A stretch of DNA of 64,000 nucleotides from Vibrio algivorus (GTDB lineage: Bacteria; Pseudomonadota; Gammaproteobacteria; Enterobacterales; Vibrionaceae): positions 62,001 to 126,000 of the forward strand of contig NZ_AP018678.1 of the NCBI RefSeq assembly GCF_002218005.2, written 5' to 3'. Under the pieces are notes generated by a model that saw only the letters and a program-made list of their open reading frames with translations, did no database searches and was not told where the DNA came from. The position numbers and the translations under genes are program-made. This document shows, piece after piece, positions 30,800 through 42,766 of the stretch (position 1 is its first letter; the number at the start of each line of letters is the position of its first letter).

Positions 30800-32674
30800 A
30801 TGAGTTTTAAAGATTTACGTGACTTCATTGAGTATTTGGAAACGAATGGCTTACTCAAGCGAATTTCTCATCCTGTTGATCCTCATTATGAAATGACAGA
30901 AATCAGTGATCGTACTTTACGAGCTGGCGGCCCAGCCTTGTTATTTGAAAACCCTATTGGTTACGACATGCCAGTATTGACTAACTTGTTTGGCACCGCT
31001 GAACGTGTGGCAATCGGTATGGGAAGAACAGAAGTTAGTGAATTACGTGAAGTGGGTAAATTGCTCGCTTTCTTAAAAGAACCGGAGCCACCAAAGGGCT
31101 TTAAAGATGCTTTTTCAAAACTGCCGTTATTTAAGCAAGTTTTGAATATGCCGGTAAAAAGGTTACGTACGGCTGCTTGCCAAAAAGTTGTCTGGCAGGG
31201 CGATCAGGTTGATCTCGATAAAATTCCAGTAATGAGCTGTTGGTCTGGTGATGTTGCGCCGCTATTAACCTGGGGCTTAACCATCACTAAAGGTCCGAAT
31301 AAGAAGCGTCAAAATCTAGGTATTTATCGCCAGCAAAAAATTGCCAAGAATAAAATTATTATGCGTTGGCTTGCTCACCGTGGCGGAGCGTTAGACTTGT
31401 GTGATTGGATGGAAAAATATCCTGGAAAACCTTTCCCTGTCTCGGTCGCATTTGGTGCCGATCCGGCGACAGTGCTGGGTGCGGTCACGCCTGTACCAGA
31501 TACTTTGTCTGAATATGCTTTCGCAGGATTACTCCGTGGTAGCAAAACAGAGGTGATAAAGTCACTGACTAATGATCTTGATATTCCAGCGAGTGCAGAG
31601 TTGGTACTTGAAGGCTATATCGACCCGAAAGAATTTGCTGATGAAGGTCCTTACGGTGATCATACTGGCTATTATAACGAACCGGAAAAGCATCATGTCT
31701 TTACCATTACTCATATTACAATGCGTGAAGATGCGATTTATCATAGTACTTATACTGGACGCCCACCGGATGAACCCGCGGTATTAGGTGTGGCATTAAA
31801 TGAAGTTTTTGTGCCGATTCTGCAAAAACAGTTCCCCGAAATTATGGATTTTTATTTGCCCCCGGAAGGTTGTTCATACCGAATGGCTGTGGTGACGATG
31901 AAGAAACAGTACCCTGGCCATGCCAAAAGAGTCATGATGGGAGTGTGGTCATTTTTACGCCAGTTTATGTACACCAAGTATGTTTTAGTGTGTGATGAAG
32001 ACGTTAATGCCCGAGATTGGAAGTGTGTTGCGCAAGCGATGGTTGAGAATATGCAACCGCAAAGGGATACCTTGTTTATCGATAATACACCGATTGATTC
32101 TCTCGATTTTGCTTCGCCAATTGTTGGCTTGGGGTCAAAAATGGGAATGGATATTACCAAGAAGTGGCCTGCTGAAATTGAAGCTGATAAGTCGAATAGC
32201 GCACTAAATAACACGGATTCGCTGAAATTAACTCAAGATGATGTAGCGAGTCTATATCAACAGATACCGGAAATCACCGATTTACATTTCCCTATCCAAG
32301 ATAATTCTCATCAAATGATGATAGTCAAAATGGAAAAGAGCCAAACTGGCCAGGGATTTGCTCTCATCAATAAATTACAAGATCTGTTGCAAGAAAAGAT
32401 CGATCTTAAATTTGTCATTATTTGTGATGGCGATGTTGATATCTCGGATTGGAATGATGTTATATGGGCGATCACCACTCGTATGGATCCTTCACGAGAT
32501 ACGCTAATGTTGAATAGCGAGAACGGATCGATGATGGGACTTGATGCCACTAATAAGTTTGCTGATGAAGTGACAAGAGAGTGGGGAACTCCAATTATTA
32601 AAGATTCTCAATTGGTGAAAAGAATAGACAGCATCTGGAATGATCTTGGCATCATTACTCCAGATGACTTATAA
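30800..32674 (+). CDS. ubiD: 3-octaprenyl-4-hydroxybenzoate carboxy-lyase UbiD, with duplicated C-terminal domain
   Basis: UbiD is the prenylated-FMN decarboxylase of ubiquinone synthesis. Residues 1 to about 345 follow E. coli UbiD closely, with the ASDRTLRAGGPAL-like start and the catalytic region EGYIDPKEFADEGPYGDHTGYY. The C-terminal domain occurs twice. The first copy spans about 347-460, with CDEDVNARDW, MQPQRDTLF and GLGSKMGMD. The second spans about 490-600, with CDGDVDISDW, MDPSRDTLM and GLDATNKF. The E. coli enzyme has a single copy and about 497 residues; this one has 624. The second copy keeps the canonical end (TREWGTPI, then IDSIWNDLGI). Its stop overlaps the ferredoxin start. 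Confidence 0.95.
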   Translation: MSFKDLRDFIEYLETNGLLKRISHPVDPHYEMTEISDRTLRAGGPALLFENPIGYDMPVLTNLFGTAERVAIGMGRTEVSELREVGKLLAFLKEPEPPKGFKDAFSKLPLFKQVLNMPVKRLRTAACQKVVWQGDQVDLDKIPVMSCWSGDVAPLLTWGLTITKGPNKKRQNLGIYRQQKIAKNKIIMRWLAHRGGALDLCDWMEKYPGKPFPVSVAFGADPATVLGAVTPVPDTLSEYAFAGLLRGSKTEVIKSLTNDLDIPASAELVLEGYIDPKEFADEGPYGDHTGYYNEPEKHHVFTITHITMREDAIYHSTYTGRPPDEPAVLGVALNEVFVPILQKQFPEIMDFYLPPEGCSYRMAVVTMKKQYPGHAKRVMMGVWSFLRQFMYTKYVLVCDEDVNARDWKCVAQAMVENMQPQRDTLFIDNTPIDSLDFASPIVGLGSKMGMDITKKWPAEIEADKSNSALNNTDSLKLTQDDVASLYQQIPEITDLHFPIQDNSHQMMIVKMEKSQTGQGFALINKLQDLLQEKIDLKFVIICDGDVDISDWNDVIWAITTRMDPSRDTLMLNSENGSMMGLDATNKFADEVTREWGTPIIKDSQLVKRIDSIWNDLGIITPDDL

Positions 32675-32933
32675 GATAATAATCAAACCTAGCAATGTAG
32701 AGTTTACCTGTGATTCAGGACAAACCATATTATCTGCCGCAATAGAGCAAGGCATCATGCTACCGTTTAGATGTAAAGTCGGAGCATGTATGACTTGTAT
32801 CTGTAAAATGATCGAAGGTGATGTGGAGTATCAACTTGAACCTATGCTGACAAATAAAGAAAGACAGCAAGGTTGGATATTCCCTTGCCAAGCATACGCA
32901 AAGAGTCACTTAATTTTGACATTTGAAGAGTGA
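32664..32933 (+). CDS. Small [2Fe-2S] ferredoxin
   Basis: This 89-residue plant-type ferredoxin has cluster ligands Cys37, Cys42, Cys45 (CX4CX2C) and Cys75. ATG 32664 (MTYKIIIKP) is chosen over an upstream ATG at 32640. The chosen ATG overlaps the ubiD stop by 11 nt and gives the normal ferredoxin N-terminus. It sits between ubiD and fre, so it may pass electrons with the flavin reductase, in effect a split version of reductases that carry the ferredoxin domain fused. The partner is inferred from position only. Confidence 0.88.
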   Translation: MTYKIIIKPSNVEFTCDSGQTILSAAIEQGIMLPFRCKVGACMTCICKMIEGDVEYQLEPMLTNKERQQGWIFPCQAYAKSHLILTFEE

Positions 32934-32945
32934 CAAGAGGAAATC

Positions 32946-33659
32946 ATGACCATTGAATGTAAAGTAAAGTCCATCGAACCATTGGCAAGTAACACATTTC
33001 GTATCTTATTACATCCGGAAGCGCCAGTGTCGTTTAAGGCTGGGCAATATCTGATGGTAGTGATGGGGGAGAAAGATAAGAGACCGTTTTCAATTGCTAA
33101 TAGCCCTTGTCGACACTCTGGAGAATTAGAGTTACATATTGGTGCTGCAGAACATAATGCTTATGCTATAGAGGTTGTAGAGGCAATGAATCAAGCTTAT
33201 GCGGATGACGGGAGTATTCAAATTGATGCGCCACATGGTGATGCTTGGTTACAAGAAGATCAAGAACGCTCGCTTTTACTAATAGCTGGTGGAACTGGTT
33301 TTAGTTATGTACGTTCAATTTTAGATCATTGTATTAGCCAAAACAAAACTCAGCCGATTTATTTATATTGGGGAGGAAAAGACAGCAGTCAGCTATATGC
33401 TATGCAAGAGTTAAAACAAATCGCCCAGCAAACTAAGAATGTTCACTTTGTTCCAGTAATAGAGAATGAAGAGCAAGAGTGGCAAGGTAAACGAGGTAAT
33501 GTCCTGCAAGCGATTGAGCAAGATTTTGAGTCGTTAGCTGACTTTGATATTTATATCGCAGGACGATTTGAGATGGCAGGGGCGGCTCGAGATCAATTTG
33601 TGGATCGTAAGCAGGCACAGAGAAATCGTATGTTTGCTGATGCGTATGCTTTCATATAG
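32946..33659 (+). CDS. fre: NAD(P)H-flavin reductase Fre
   Basis: Fre reduces free flavins with NAD(P)H and is related to LuxG of luminous bacteria. In the 237-residue protein the flavin site RPFSIANSP is at 46-54 and the nucleotide-binding GGTGFS at 115-120. The C-terminus (RNRMFADAYAFI) matches the family. The start follows AGAGGAAA. It forms an apparent operon ubiD-ferredoxin-fre and is followed by a terminator. Confidence 0.95.
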   Translation: MTIECKVKSIEPLASNTFRILLHPEAPVSFKAGQYLMVVMGEKDKRPFSIANSPCRHSGELELHIGAAEHNAYAIEVVEAMNQAYADDGSIQIDAPHGDAWLQEDQERSLLLIAGGTGFSYVRSILDHCISQNKTQPIYLYWGGKDSSQLYAMQELKQIAQQTKNVHFVPVIENEEQEWQGKRGNVLQAIEQDFESLADFDIYIAGRFEMAGAARDQFVDRKQAQRNRMFADAYAFI

Positions 33660-33691
33660 AAGAAAAGTGTCAATTAGAGAGATTTATATAC

Positions 33692-33718
33692 AAAAAAGGG
33701 GCTTTTAGCTCCTTTTTT
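33692..33718 (+). terminator. Terminator after fre
   Basis: AAAAAAGGGGCT pairs with AGCTCCTTTTTT around a TTT loop (one G opposite T). The A- and T-runs make it effective on either strand. Confidence 0.88.
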
Positions 33719-33759
33719 AATCGAACAATAAAAAAAACCAAAAAAACGCTAAAAAGATC

Positions 33760-33914
33760 TTGCTAACCCAAAAGATCTCCCTATAATGCGCCCTCACTGA
33801 CACGGAGCACACAGCCTAACGGCAGCAACGAGTTAGAGGTCAAAACCTTATCAAAAAGGTTTGCGAAAAAAGTTTTAAAAAAGTGTTTGACACGAACTTT
33901 TAAATCGCTAAAAT
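33760..33914 (+). promoter_or_regulatory. Tandem rRNA promoters P1 and P2
   Basis: P1 has TTGCTA (33760-33765) and TATAAT (33782-33787), 16 bases apart. It is preceded by A-tracts that suit an UP element and followed by a GC-rich discriminator (GCGCCCTC), as in promoters under stringent control. P2 has TTGACA (33887-33892) and TAAAAT (33909-33914), also 16 apart, again with a GC-rich discriminator. The rest of 33660-34193 is rRNA leader and holds no gene. Confidence 0.88.
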
Positions 33915-33961
33915 GGCCGCCCTGTTCAACGAGACGCGCTAAGCGCTTTCAATAAGAACAA

Positions 33962-33973
33962 CGCTCTTTAACA
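33962..33973 (+). promoter_or_regulatory. boxA in the 16S leader
   Basis: CGCTCTTTAACA is the leader boxA antitermination signal, with the same core as the spacer boxA elements at 1301 and 35929. Confidence 0.8.
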
Positions 33974-34193
33974 ATTTAAACCTATCAATCTGTGTGGGCA
34001 CTCGTTGATGATAATCAAAAATATTTATCAATGAACTGAGTGACCAATCAGTTATTAGTTTACTAATAATTGGCACAGTCAATTCATTATCTATCTGTTG
34101 GATAGATAATAGCTTTAAAGTTACTTCTTCTTTTAAGAAGAATAGTTTTGAAGTCAGTATTCGTTGAGCCGGTCGAAAGACCACAAAAACTTT

Positions 34194-35733
<1,540 letters not shown>

Positions 35734-35800
35734 TACGAAGATTATTTTTGATGAGTACCCACACAGATTGATTAGGTTTAGAAGTTAAAAGAGAAAAGTT

Positions 35801-35876
35801 GGGGCTATAGCTCAGCTGGGAGAGCGCCTCGCTGGCAGCGAGGAGGTCTGCGGTTCGATCCCGCATAGCTCCACCA
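35801..35876 (+). tRNA. tRNA-Ala(GGC)
   Basis: A 76-nt cloverleaf, sole tRNA of this spacer, with anticodon GGC at 35834-35836. Outside the anticodon arm it matches the tRNA-Ala(TGC) at 1173. The arm differs as a block (CCTCG-CTGGCAG-CGAGG against CCTGC-CTTGCAC-GCAGG) and remains fully paired. It should read GCC and GCU alanine codons. Confidence 0.95.
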
Positions 35877-35928
35877 TCTTTAAGTGTTTTCACTGAAAAT
35901 ATTTAAAAATGGTTTCGTAAGAAACTCT

Positions 35929-35940
35929 TGCTCTTTAACA
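35929..35940 (+). promoter_or_regulatory. boxA in the second 16S-23S spacer
   Basis: TGCTCTTTAACA is the same antitermination element as at 1301, in a spacer half that matches the first operon from the tRNA-Ala end to the 23S gene. Confidence 0.85.
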
Positions 35941-36173
35941 ATTTGGAAAGCTGACTGATAACAATAATTCAATTGTTGTTATCAAATAAAAGTTCTCAAT
36001 GTTTATCTTAATCGATAAACACACAACACACATTCAAGTGTCTTGTATTCAAATCAATTGCTTGCAATTGATTCTATTGAGTCCGGCAAACGTTCATCAA
36101 GGATTACCCTCCTTGTGAACAAAACTAAAACCTTATTTAGTTGAACATACATTAAGACCCTTTTGGGTTGTAT

Positions 36174-39061
<2,888 letters not shown>

Positions 39062-39197
39062 ACAACACCTAAAGGGTTTTGGTTGGACTGAATAGATATG
39101 AGACATACTTGAATGAGTGTGAGAACGAGTTAGAGATAACAAGACAGCTTTCCGAATTAAGTTAAAGCATCATAAATGATGTTTTAACAAAAGAATT

Positions 39198-39317
39198 TGC
39201 TTGGCGACCATAGCGCTTTGGACCCACCTGATTCCATGCCGAACTCAGAAGTGAAACGAAGTAGCGCCGATGGTAGTGTGGGGTTTCCCCATGTGAGAGT
39301 AGGACATCGCCAGGCTT
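39198..39317 (+). rRNA. rrf: 5S ribosomal RNA (first copy of this operon)
   Basis: A 120-nt 5S gene matching the copy at 4570. It is followed within a few bases by a strong terminator (39328), before another tRNA and another 5S gene. Confidence 0.96.
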
Positions 39318-39327
39318 GATTTTGAAA

Positions 39328-39353
39328 GAGCCCGTGTTAAACGGGCTTTTTTA
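39328..39353 (+). terminator. Terminator inside the distal end of the second rRNA operon
   Basis: AGCCCGT pairs with ACGGGCT around a GTTAA-type loop, followed by six T residues. It stands between the first 5S gene and tRNA-Thr. The distal tRNA-Thr and 5S therefore depend on readthrough by the antiterminated polymerase or on an unseen promoter. Confidence 0.88.
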
Positions 39354-39385
39354 TGTTCAAAGCAAAATTATTGCTGAGAATATAT

Positions 39386-39462
39386 GCTGATATAGCTCAG
39401 CCCGGTAGAGCGCACCCTTGGTAAGGGTGAGGTCCCCAGTTCGAGTCTGGGTATCAGCACCA
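39386..39462 (+). tRNA. thrV: tRNA-Thr(GGT)
   Basis: A 77-nt cloverleaf starting GCTGATATAGCTCAG, with anticodon GGT in CCCTTGGTAAGGG and an encoded CCA. The D-loop is one base longer than the E. coli form. The layout 5S-tRNA-Thr-5S resembles the distal end of E. coli rrnD. Confidence 0.96.
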
Positions 39463-39506
39463 CTATTAGCATTGCAACGGCCTCATCAAATTAGCCGTAA
39501 CAGTTT

Positions 39507-39626
39507 TGCTTAGCGACAATAGCACTTTGGACCCACCTGATTCCATGCCGAACTCAGAAGTGAAACGAAGTAGCGCCGATGGTAGTGTGGGGTTTCCCCA
39601 TGTGAGAGTAGGACATTGCTAGGCTT
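39507..39626 (+). rRNA. rrf: 5S ribosomal RNA (second copy of this operon)
   Basis: A 120-nt 5S gene with the core identical to the other copies but a different helix I. The 5' strand reads GCTTAGCG and the 3' strand TGCTAGGC, against GCTTGGCG and CGCCAGGC in the other two. The changes keep all pairs (G-C becomes A-U, G-C becomes G-U). It is therefore probably functional, not decayed. Confidence 0.95.
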
Positions 39627-39633
39627 ATATTTT

Positions 39634-39662
39634 AAGGCCTCCCTGAATTGGGAGGCCTTTTT
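39634..39662. terminator. Terminator of the second rRNA operon
   Basis: AAGGCCTCCC pairs with GGGAGGCCTT around a 6-nt loop, with a T-run beyond. It also lies at the end of the convergent ilvY gene and may serve both. Confidence 0.92.
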
Positions 39663-39666
39663 CGTA

Positions 39667-40557
39667 TTAGGCTTTTATAAATTTATTTTGTGATACCTGC
39701 CATAATGCCTTTATCAGCGGATTTTGTAGCTGAGATCGTTGACAACAAATCCCTAATTTAAAAGGTTTAATCGGTGCGACTTTCAAGCGTTGAATTTTAT
39801 CTTTAACTGGACTGTTATTGATGACCACATCAGGAGCGATACCTACCCCTAAACCAAGTGCAACCATACTAACAACACCTTCATGACCAGATGTTTGAGC
39901 ATAAATATTAGGCTTAAACTTCATATCTCTAAACCAAGTATTACTTCTATCTCGAGCGGTGCCGGCTTCTGGAATGATAAACGGAATTTGAGTCCAATCA
40001 GGTTGTCCCTTTTGTAGTTCAGCAGTAAAACTACTGTGAACATTTGGAGCAATGACAGATAAGGGAATTTCACCGATTGTTTCAAATTCTAAACGTGCAG
40101 GTAGCTGTGTCGGCAAAGCACTGATCACAATGTCAGCCTCATCGCGTAATAACTTCTCAACCGCTTGTGCCGGATCTCCGGTTGAGAGTTTCAATTCAAT
40201 TTTAGGGTAGGCCAGCCTGAAGTCGGTTAAAATTTCGGGCAAATGACTAAAGCTCGCAGTCACCGAGCAAAATAATCGAATTTCTCCGGTTAATTGCTGT
40301 TGATTACCTTGTAGGCTGCTGCAAAACTGAGTCCACTCTTGAGTGATATGGGTGGCCACTGGAAGGAGTTTTTTTCCTGCTTCCGTTAGCTCAACACTTC
40401 GGTTATCTCTAACCAGTAGTGATTGTCCTACCTCTTCTTCTAATTTTTGGATCTGCCTACTTAAAGCGGACGGGCTAATATGCATCGCAGATGCCGTTTT
40501 ACTGAAGTTTTGACTACTGCATAGATGGACAAATAAGTGAAGACTACGAATATTCAT
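39667..40557 (-). CDS. ilvY: LysR-type regulator IlvY
   Basis: IlvY activates ilvC in response to acetohydroxy acids, the substrates of IlvC, and represses its own gene. The 296-residue protein has a LysR winged helix-turn-helix at about residues 3-60 (FSKTASAMHISPSALSRQIQ), followed by a periplasmic-binding-like effector domain. It is divergent from ilvC with a 166-bp shared control region, the standard ilvY/ilvC layout. Confidence 0.95.
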   Translation of the reverse strand: MNIRSLHLFVHLCSSQNFSKTASAMHISPSALSRQIQKLEEEVGQSLLVRDNRSVELTEAGKKLLPVATHITQEWTQFCSSLQGNQQQLTGEIRLFCSVTASFSHLPEILTDFRLAYPKIELKLSTGDPAQAVEKLLRDEADIVISALPTQLPARLEFETIGEIPLSVIAPNVHSSFTAELQKGQPDWTQIPFIIPEAGTARDRSNTWFRDMKFKPNIYAQTSGHEGVVSMVALGLGVGIAPDVVINNSPVKDKIQRLKVAPIKPFKLGICCQRSQLQNPLIKALWQVSQNKFIKA

Positions 40558-40575
40558 TGTGATCCCATTAACGTT

Positions 40576-40613
40576 ATTGCACTTTTCGCAATGATTACTT
40601 GTGAATATATCAC
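40576..40613. promoter_or_regulatory. Candidate IlvY operators
   Basis: Two inverted repeats lie between the divergent genes: ATTGC-N7-GCAAT (40576-40592), which contains the T-N11-A pattern of LysR sites, and GTGA-N5-TCAC (40601-40613). Either may bind IlvY. The assignment rests on position and symmetry only. Confidence 0.45.
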
Positions 40614-40723
40614 TTTGAGCAATTGAATTCGTGTTTTAATATCAATTCATCGAGTAAGGACATCTTTCGAGCAACACTTACTAAACGTTATTATGGATTA
40701 ATTAAAGACAGGATTTTTAGATT

Positions 40724-42208
40724 ATGGCTAACTATTTCAATACCTTGAATCTACGTGAGCAATTAGACCAATTAGGTCGTTGTCGTTTTATGGATCGCGA
40801 AGAGTTTTCACAAGAAGCTGATTACCTAAAAGGTAAAAAAGTCGTAATCGTGGGTTGTGGTGCTCAAGGCCTTAACCAAGGCTTAAATATGCGTGATTCA
40901 GGCTTAAATGTTACGTATGCACTTCGTCAAGCCGCCATTGATGAGCAACGTCAATCGTTTAAAAATGCTAAAGATAACGGTTTTGAAGTCGCAAGCTATG
41001 AAGAATTAATTCCTCAAGCGGATCTAGTGGTTAACCTGACTCCAGATAAGCAGCATACGAATGTGGTTGAAACTGTGATGCCATTAATGAAACAAGGTGC
41101 AGCACTTGGTTACTCTCATGGCTTCAACATCGTTGAAGAAGGCATGCAGATTCGTAAGGATATTACGGTAGTGATGGTTGCGCCTAAATGTCCTGGTACA
41201 GAAGTTCGTGAAGAATATAAGCGTGGTTTTGGTGTTCCAACTCTTATTGCTGTACACCCTGAAAATGATCCACAAGGTGAAGGCCTAGAAATTGCTAAAG
41301 CATGGGCTGCGGCTACAGGTGGCCACCGTGCAGGTGTACTAGAGTCTTCATTCGTAGCAGAAGTAAAATCTGATTTAATGGGTGAGCAAACTATTCTTTG
41401 TGGCATGCTTCAAGCAGGCTCAATCGTTTGTTATGAGAAAATGATTGCTGATGGTATTGACCCTGGCTATGCGGGTAAGTTGTTGCAATTTGGATGGGAA
41501 ACCATTACTGAAGCATTAAAATTTGGTGGTGTGACTCACATGATGGATCGTCTATCAAACCCTGCTAAAGTAAAGGCATTTGAGTTATCAGAAGAGCTTA
41601 AAGATCTAATGCGTCCACTGTATAACAAGCACATGGATGACATCATCTGCGGTGAATTCTCACGTACTATGATGGAAGACTGGGCGAACGATGACAAGAA
41701 CCTACTAGGCTGGCGTGAAGAAACGGGTCAAACTGCATTTGAAAACTACCCTGAATCTGATGTGGAGATCTCAGAGCAAGAATACTTTGATAATGGCATT
41801 CTAATGATTGCAATGGTTCGTGCGGGTGTTGAACTAGCATTTGAAGCGATGACAGCATCAGGTATTATTGATGAATCCGCTTATTACGAGTCACTCCACG
41901 AATTGCCACTAATTGCTAATACGGTTGCCCGTAAGCGTCTATATGAAATGAACGTGGTTATCTCAGATACGGCTGAATATGGTAACTACTTATTCGCGAA
42001 TGTTGCCACGCCACTACTTCGTGAAAAGTTCATGCCGAAAGTGGGCACTGATGTAATCGGTAAGGGCTTGAAAGAAAAAAGCAATCAAGTTGATAATGGT
42101 CAGTTGATTGAGATTAACGATGCGCTACGTAATCACCCAGTTGAGTGGATTGGTCAAGAGTTACGTGGGTATATGAAGGATATGAAACGTATTGCCGTTG
42201 GTGGCTAA
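40724..42208 (+). CDS. ilvC: Ketol-acid reductoisomerase IlvC (class II)
   Basis: IlvC performs the second step of isoleucine and valine synthesis, an NADPH-dependent isomerisation and reduction. The 494-residue length marks the long class II enzyme, with a duplicated C-terminal knotted domain. The nucleotide loop GCGAQGLNQG is at residues 44-53, and catalytic acidic residues are visible in VAEVKSDLMGEQTILCG. It is divergent from ilvY. A long hairpin and a terminator follow. Confidence 0.98.
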   Translation: MANYFNTLNLREQLDQLGRCRFMDREEFSQEADYLKGKKVVIVGCGAQGLNQGLNMRDSGLNVTYALRQAAIDEQRQSFKNAKDNGFEVASYEELIPQADLVVNLTPDKQHTNVVETVMPLMKQGAALGYSHGFNIVEEGMQIRKDITVVMVAPKCPGTEVREEYKRGFGVPTLIAVHPENDPQGEGLEIAKAWAAATGGHRAGVLESSFVAEVKSDLMGEQTILCGMLQAGSIVCYEKMIADGIDPGYAGKLLQFGWETITEALKFGGVTHMMDRLSNPAKVKAFELSEELKDLMRPLYNKHMDDIICGEFSRTMMEDWANDDKNLLGWREETGQTAFENYPESDVEISEQEYFDNGILMIAMVRAGVELAFEAMTASGIIDESAYYESLHELPLIANTVARKRLYEMNVVISDTAEYGNYLFANVATPLLREKFMPKVGTDVIGKGLKEKSNQVDNGQLIEINDALRNHPVEWIGQELRGYMKDMKRIAVGG

Positions 42209-42218
42209 ATTACTTGTT

Positions 42219-42296
42219 ATATCTCAGACTTTCGGTGTCGTTGGTGCTCATTGACTATCGTCAACTCCGCGCCAACTCCTAGAAAGTCAGAGATAT
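42219..42296. repeat. Long nested hairpin element after ilvC
   Basis: Three stems are nested without crossing: ATATCTCAGACTTTC / GAAAGTCAGAGATAT (one mismatch), GTTGGTGC / GCGCCAAC (one G-U), and TTGAC / GTCAA with a TATC loop. The 78-nt element starts 10 nt after the ilvC stop and precedes a separate terminator. It has no T-tail. It could be an mRNA 3'-stabilising structure, a small RNA or a miniature palindromic repeat. Confidence 0.75.
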
Positions 42297-42324
42297 TCCG
42301 ACGTAATTCCGAACTAGATAAAAC

Positions 42325-42363
42325 AAAAAGGCTTGCCTATTAAATTGCAAGCCTTTTGTTTTG
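42325..42363. terminator. Bidirectional terminator between ilvC and ubiK
   Basis: AAAAGGCTTGC pairs with GCAAGCCTTTT, with A-rich and T-rich flanks, so that it can serve both convergent genes. Confidence 0.9.
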
Positions 42364-42376
42364 TTGAGCGGTTAAC

Positions 42377-42631
42377 TTATTCTTTTTCGCTTAATTTACT
42401 TTCTAAGTCAGCCAGTTTTGCTTCGAGGTCATTCAGTTTTTGACGAGTACGCAGTAGAACTTGAGTTTGTACATCAAATTCTTCACGTGAAACAACATCT
42501 AACTTGTTGAGTTGTCCTTGGATCACTTGGCGAACTTTTTGATCAACGTCGGAACCAAGGTCTTTTACTGGCTGAGGCATTGATTCGTGAATTTGTTTGG
42601 CAATTTGCTCAATTTTCTTAGCATCAAACAT
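42377..42631 (-). CDS. ubiK: Ubiquinone biosynthesis accessory factor UbiK
   Basis: UbiK (YqiC, BMFP family) binds UbiJ and assists the ubiquinone synthesis complex. The 84-residue protein begins MFDAKKIEQIAKQIHESMP and carries the family block SREEFDVQTQVLLRTRQKL, followed by a trimerising C-terminal coiled coil. I use the ATG at 42631, which has AGGAG upstream, rather than an ATG 13 codons earlier. Confidence 0.93.
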   Translation of the reverse strand: MFDAKKIEQIAKQIHESMPQPVKDLGSDVDQKVRQVIQGQLNKLDVVSREEFDVQTQVLLRTRQKLNDLEAKLADLESKLSEKE

Positions 42632-42702
42632 CTGGTTAGCTCCTAAATAGTATTGCGTTATTTTATGCAAATCTGTTCAAAATGTCTCGGCTTGTTATCG
42701 TG

Positions 42703-42742
42703 AAATAAAACAAAGGCTACCAATTTGGCTGGTAGCCTTTGT
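42703..42742 (-). terminator. Terminator of the vexRAB operon
   Basis: On the minus strand AAAGGCTACC pairs with GGTAGCCTTT around a 9-nt loop and is followed by GTTTTATTT. Confidence 0.88.
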
Positions 42743-42766
42743 ATTTAACTGATCCAATATGAAGAG

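Noticed and set aside
40614..40660. A third inverted repeat (TGAATT / AATTCA) in the ilvY-ilvC gap as an operator
   Set aside because: Short A/T arms with a 15-base gap are expected by chance in such sequence.
42219..42296. Integron attC site
   Set aside because: There are no RYYYAAC/GTTRRRY core sites, no cassette structure and no integrase nearby.
42479..42494. A fifth parS-like sequence within ubiK
   Set aside because: Two mismatches break the symmetry of the left half and it lies in conserved coding sequence (SREEF), so chance is likely.
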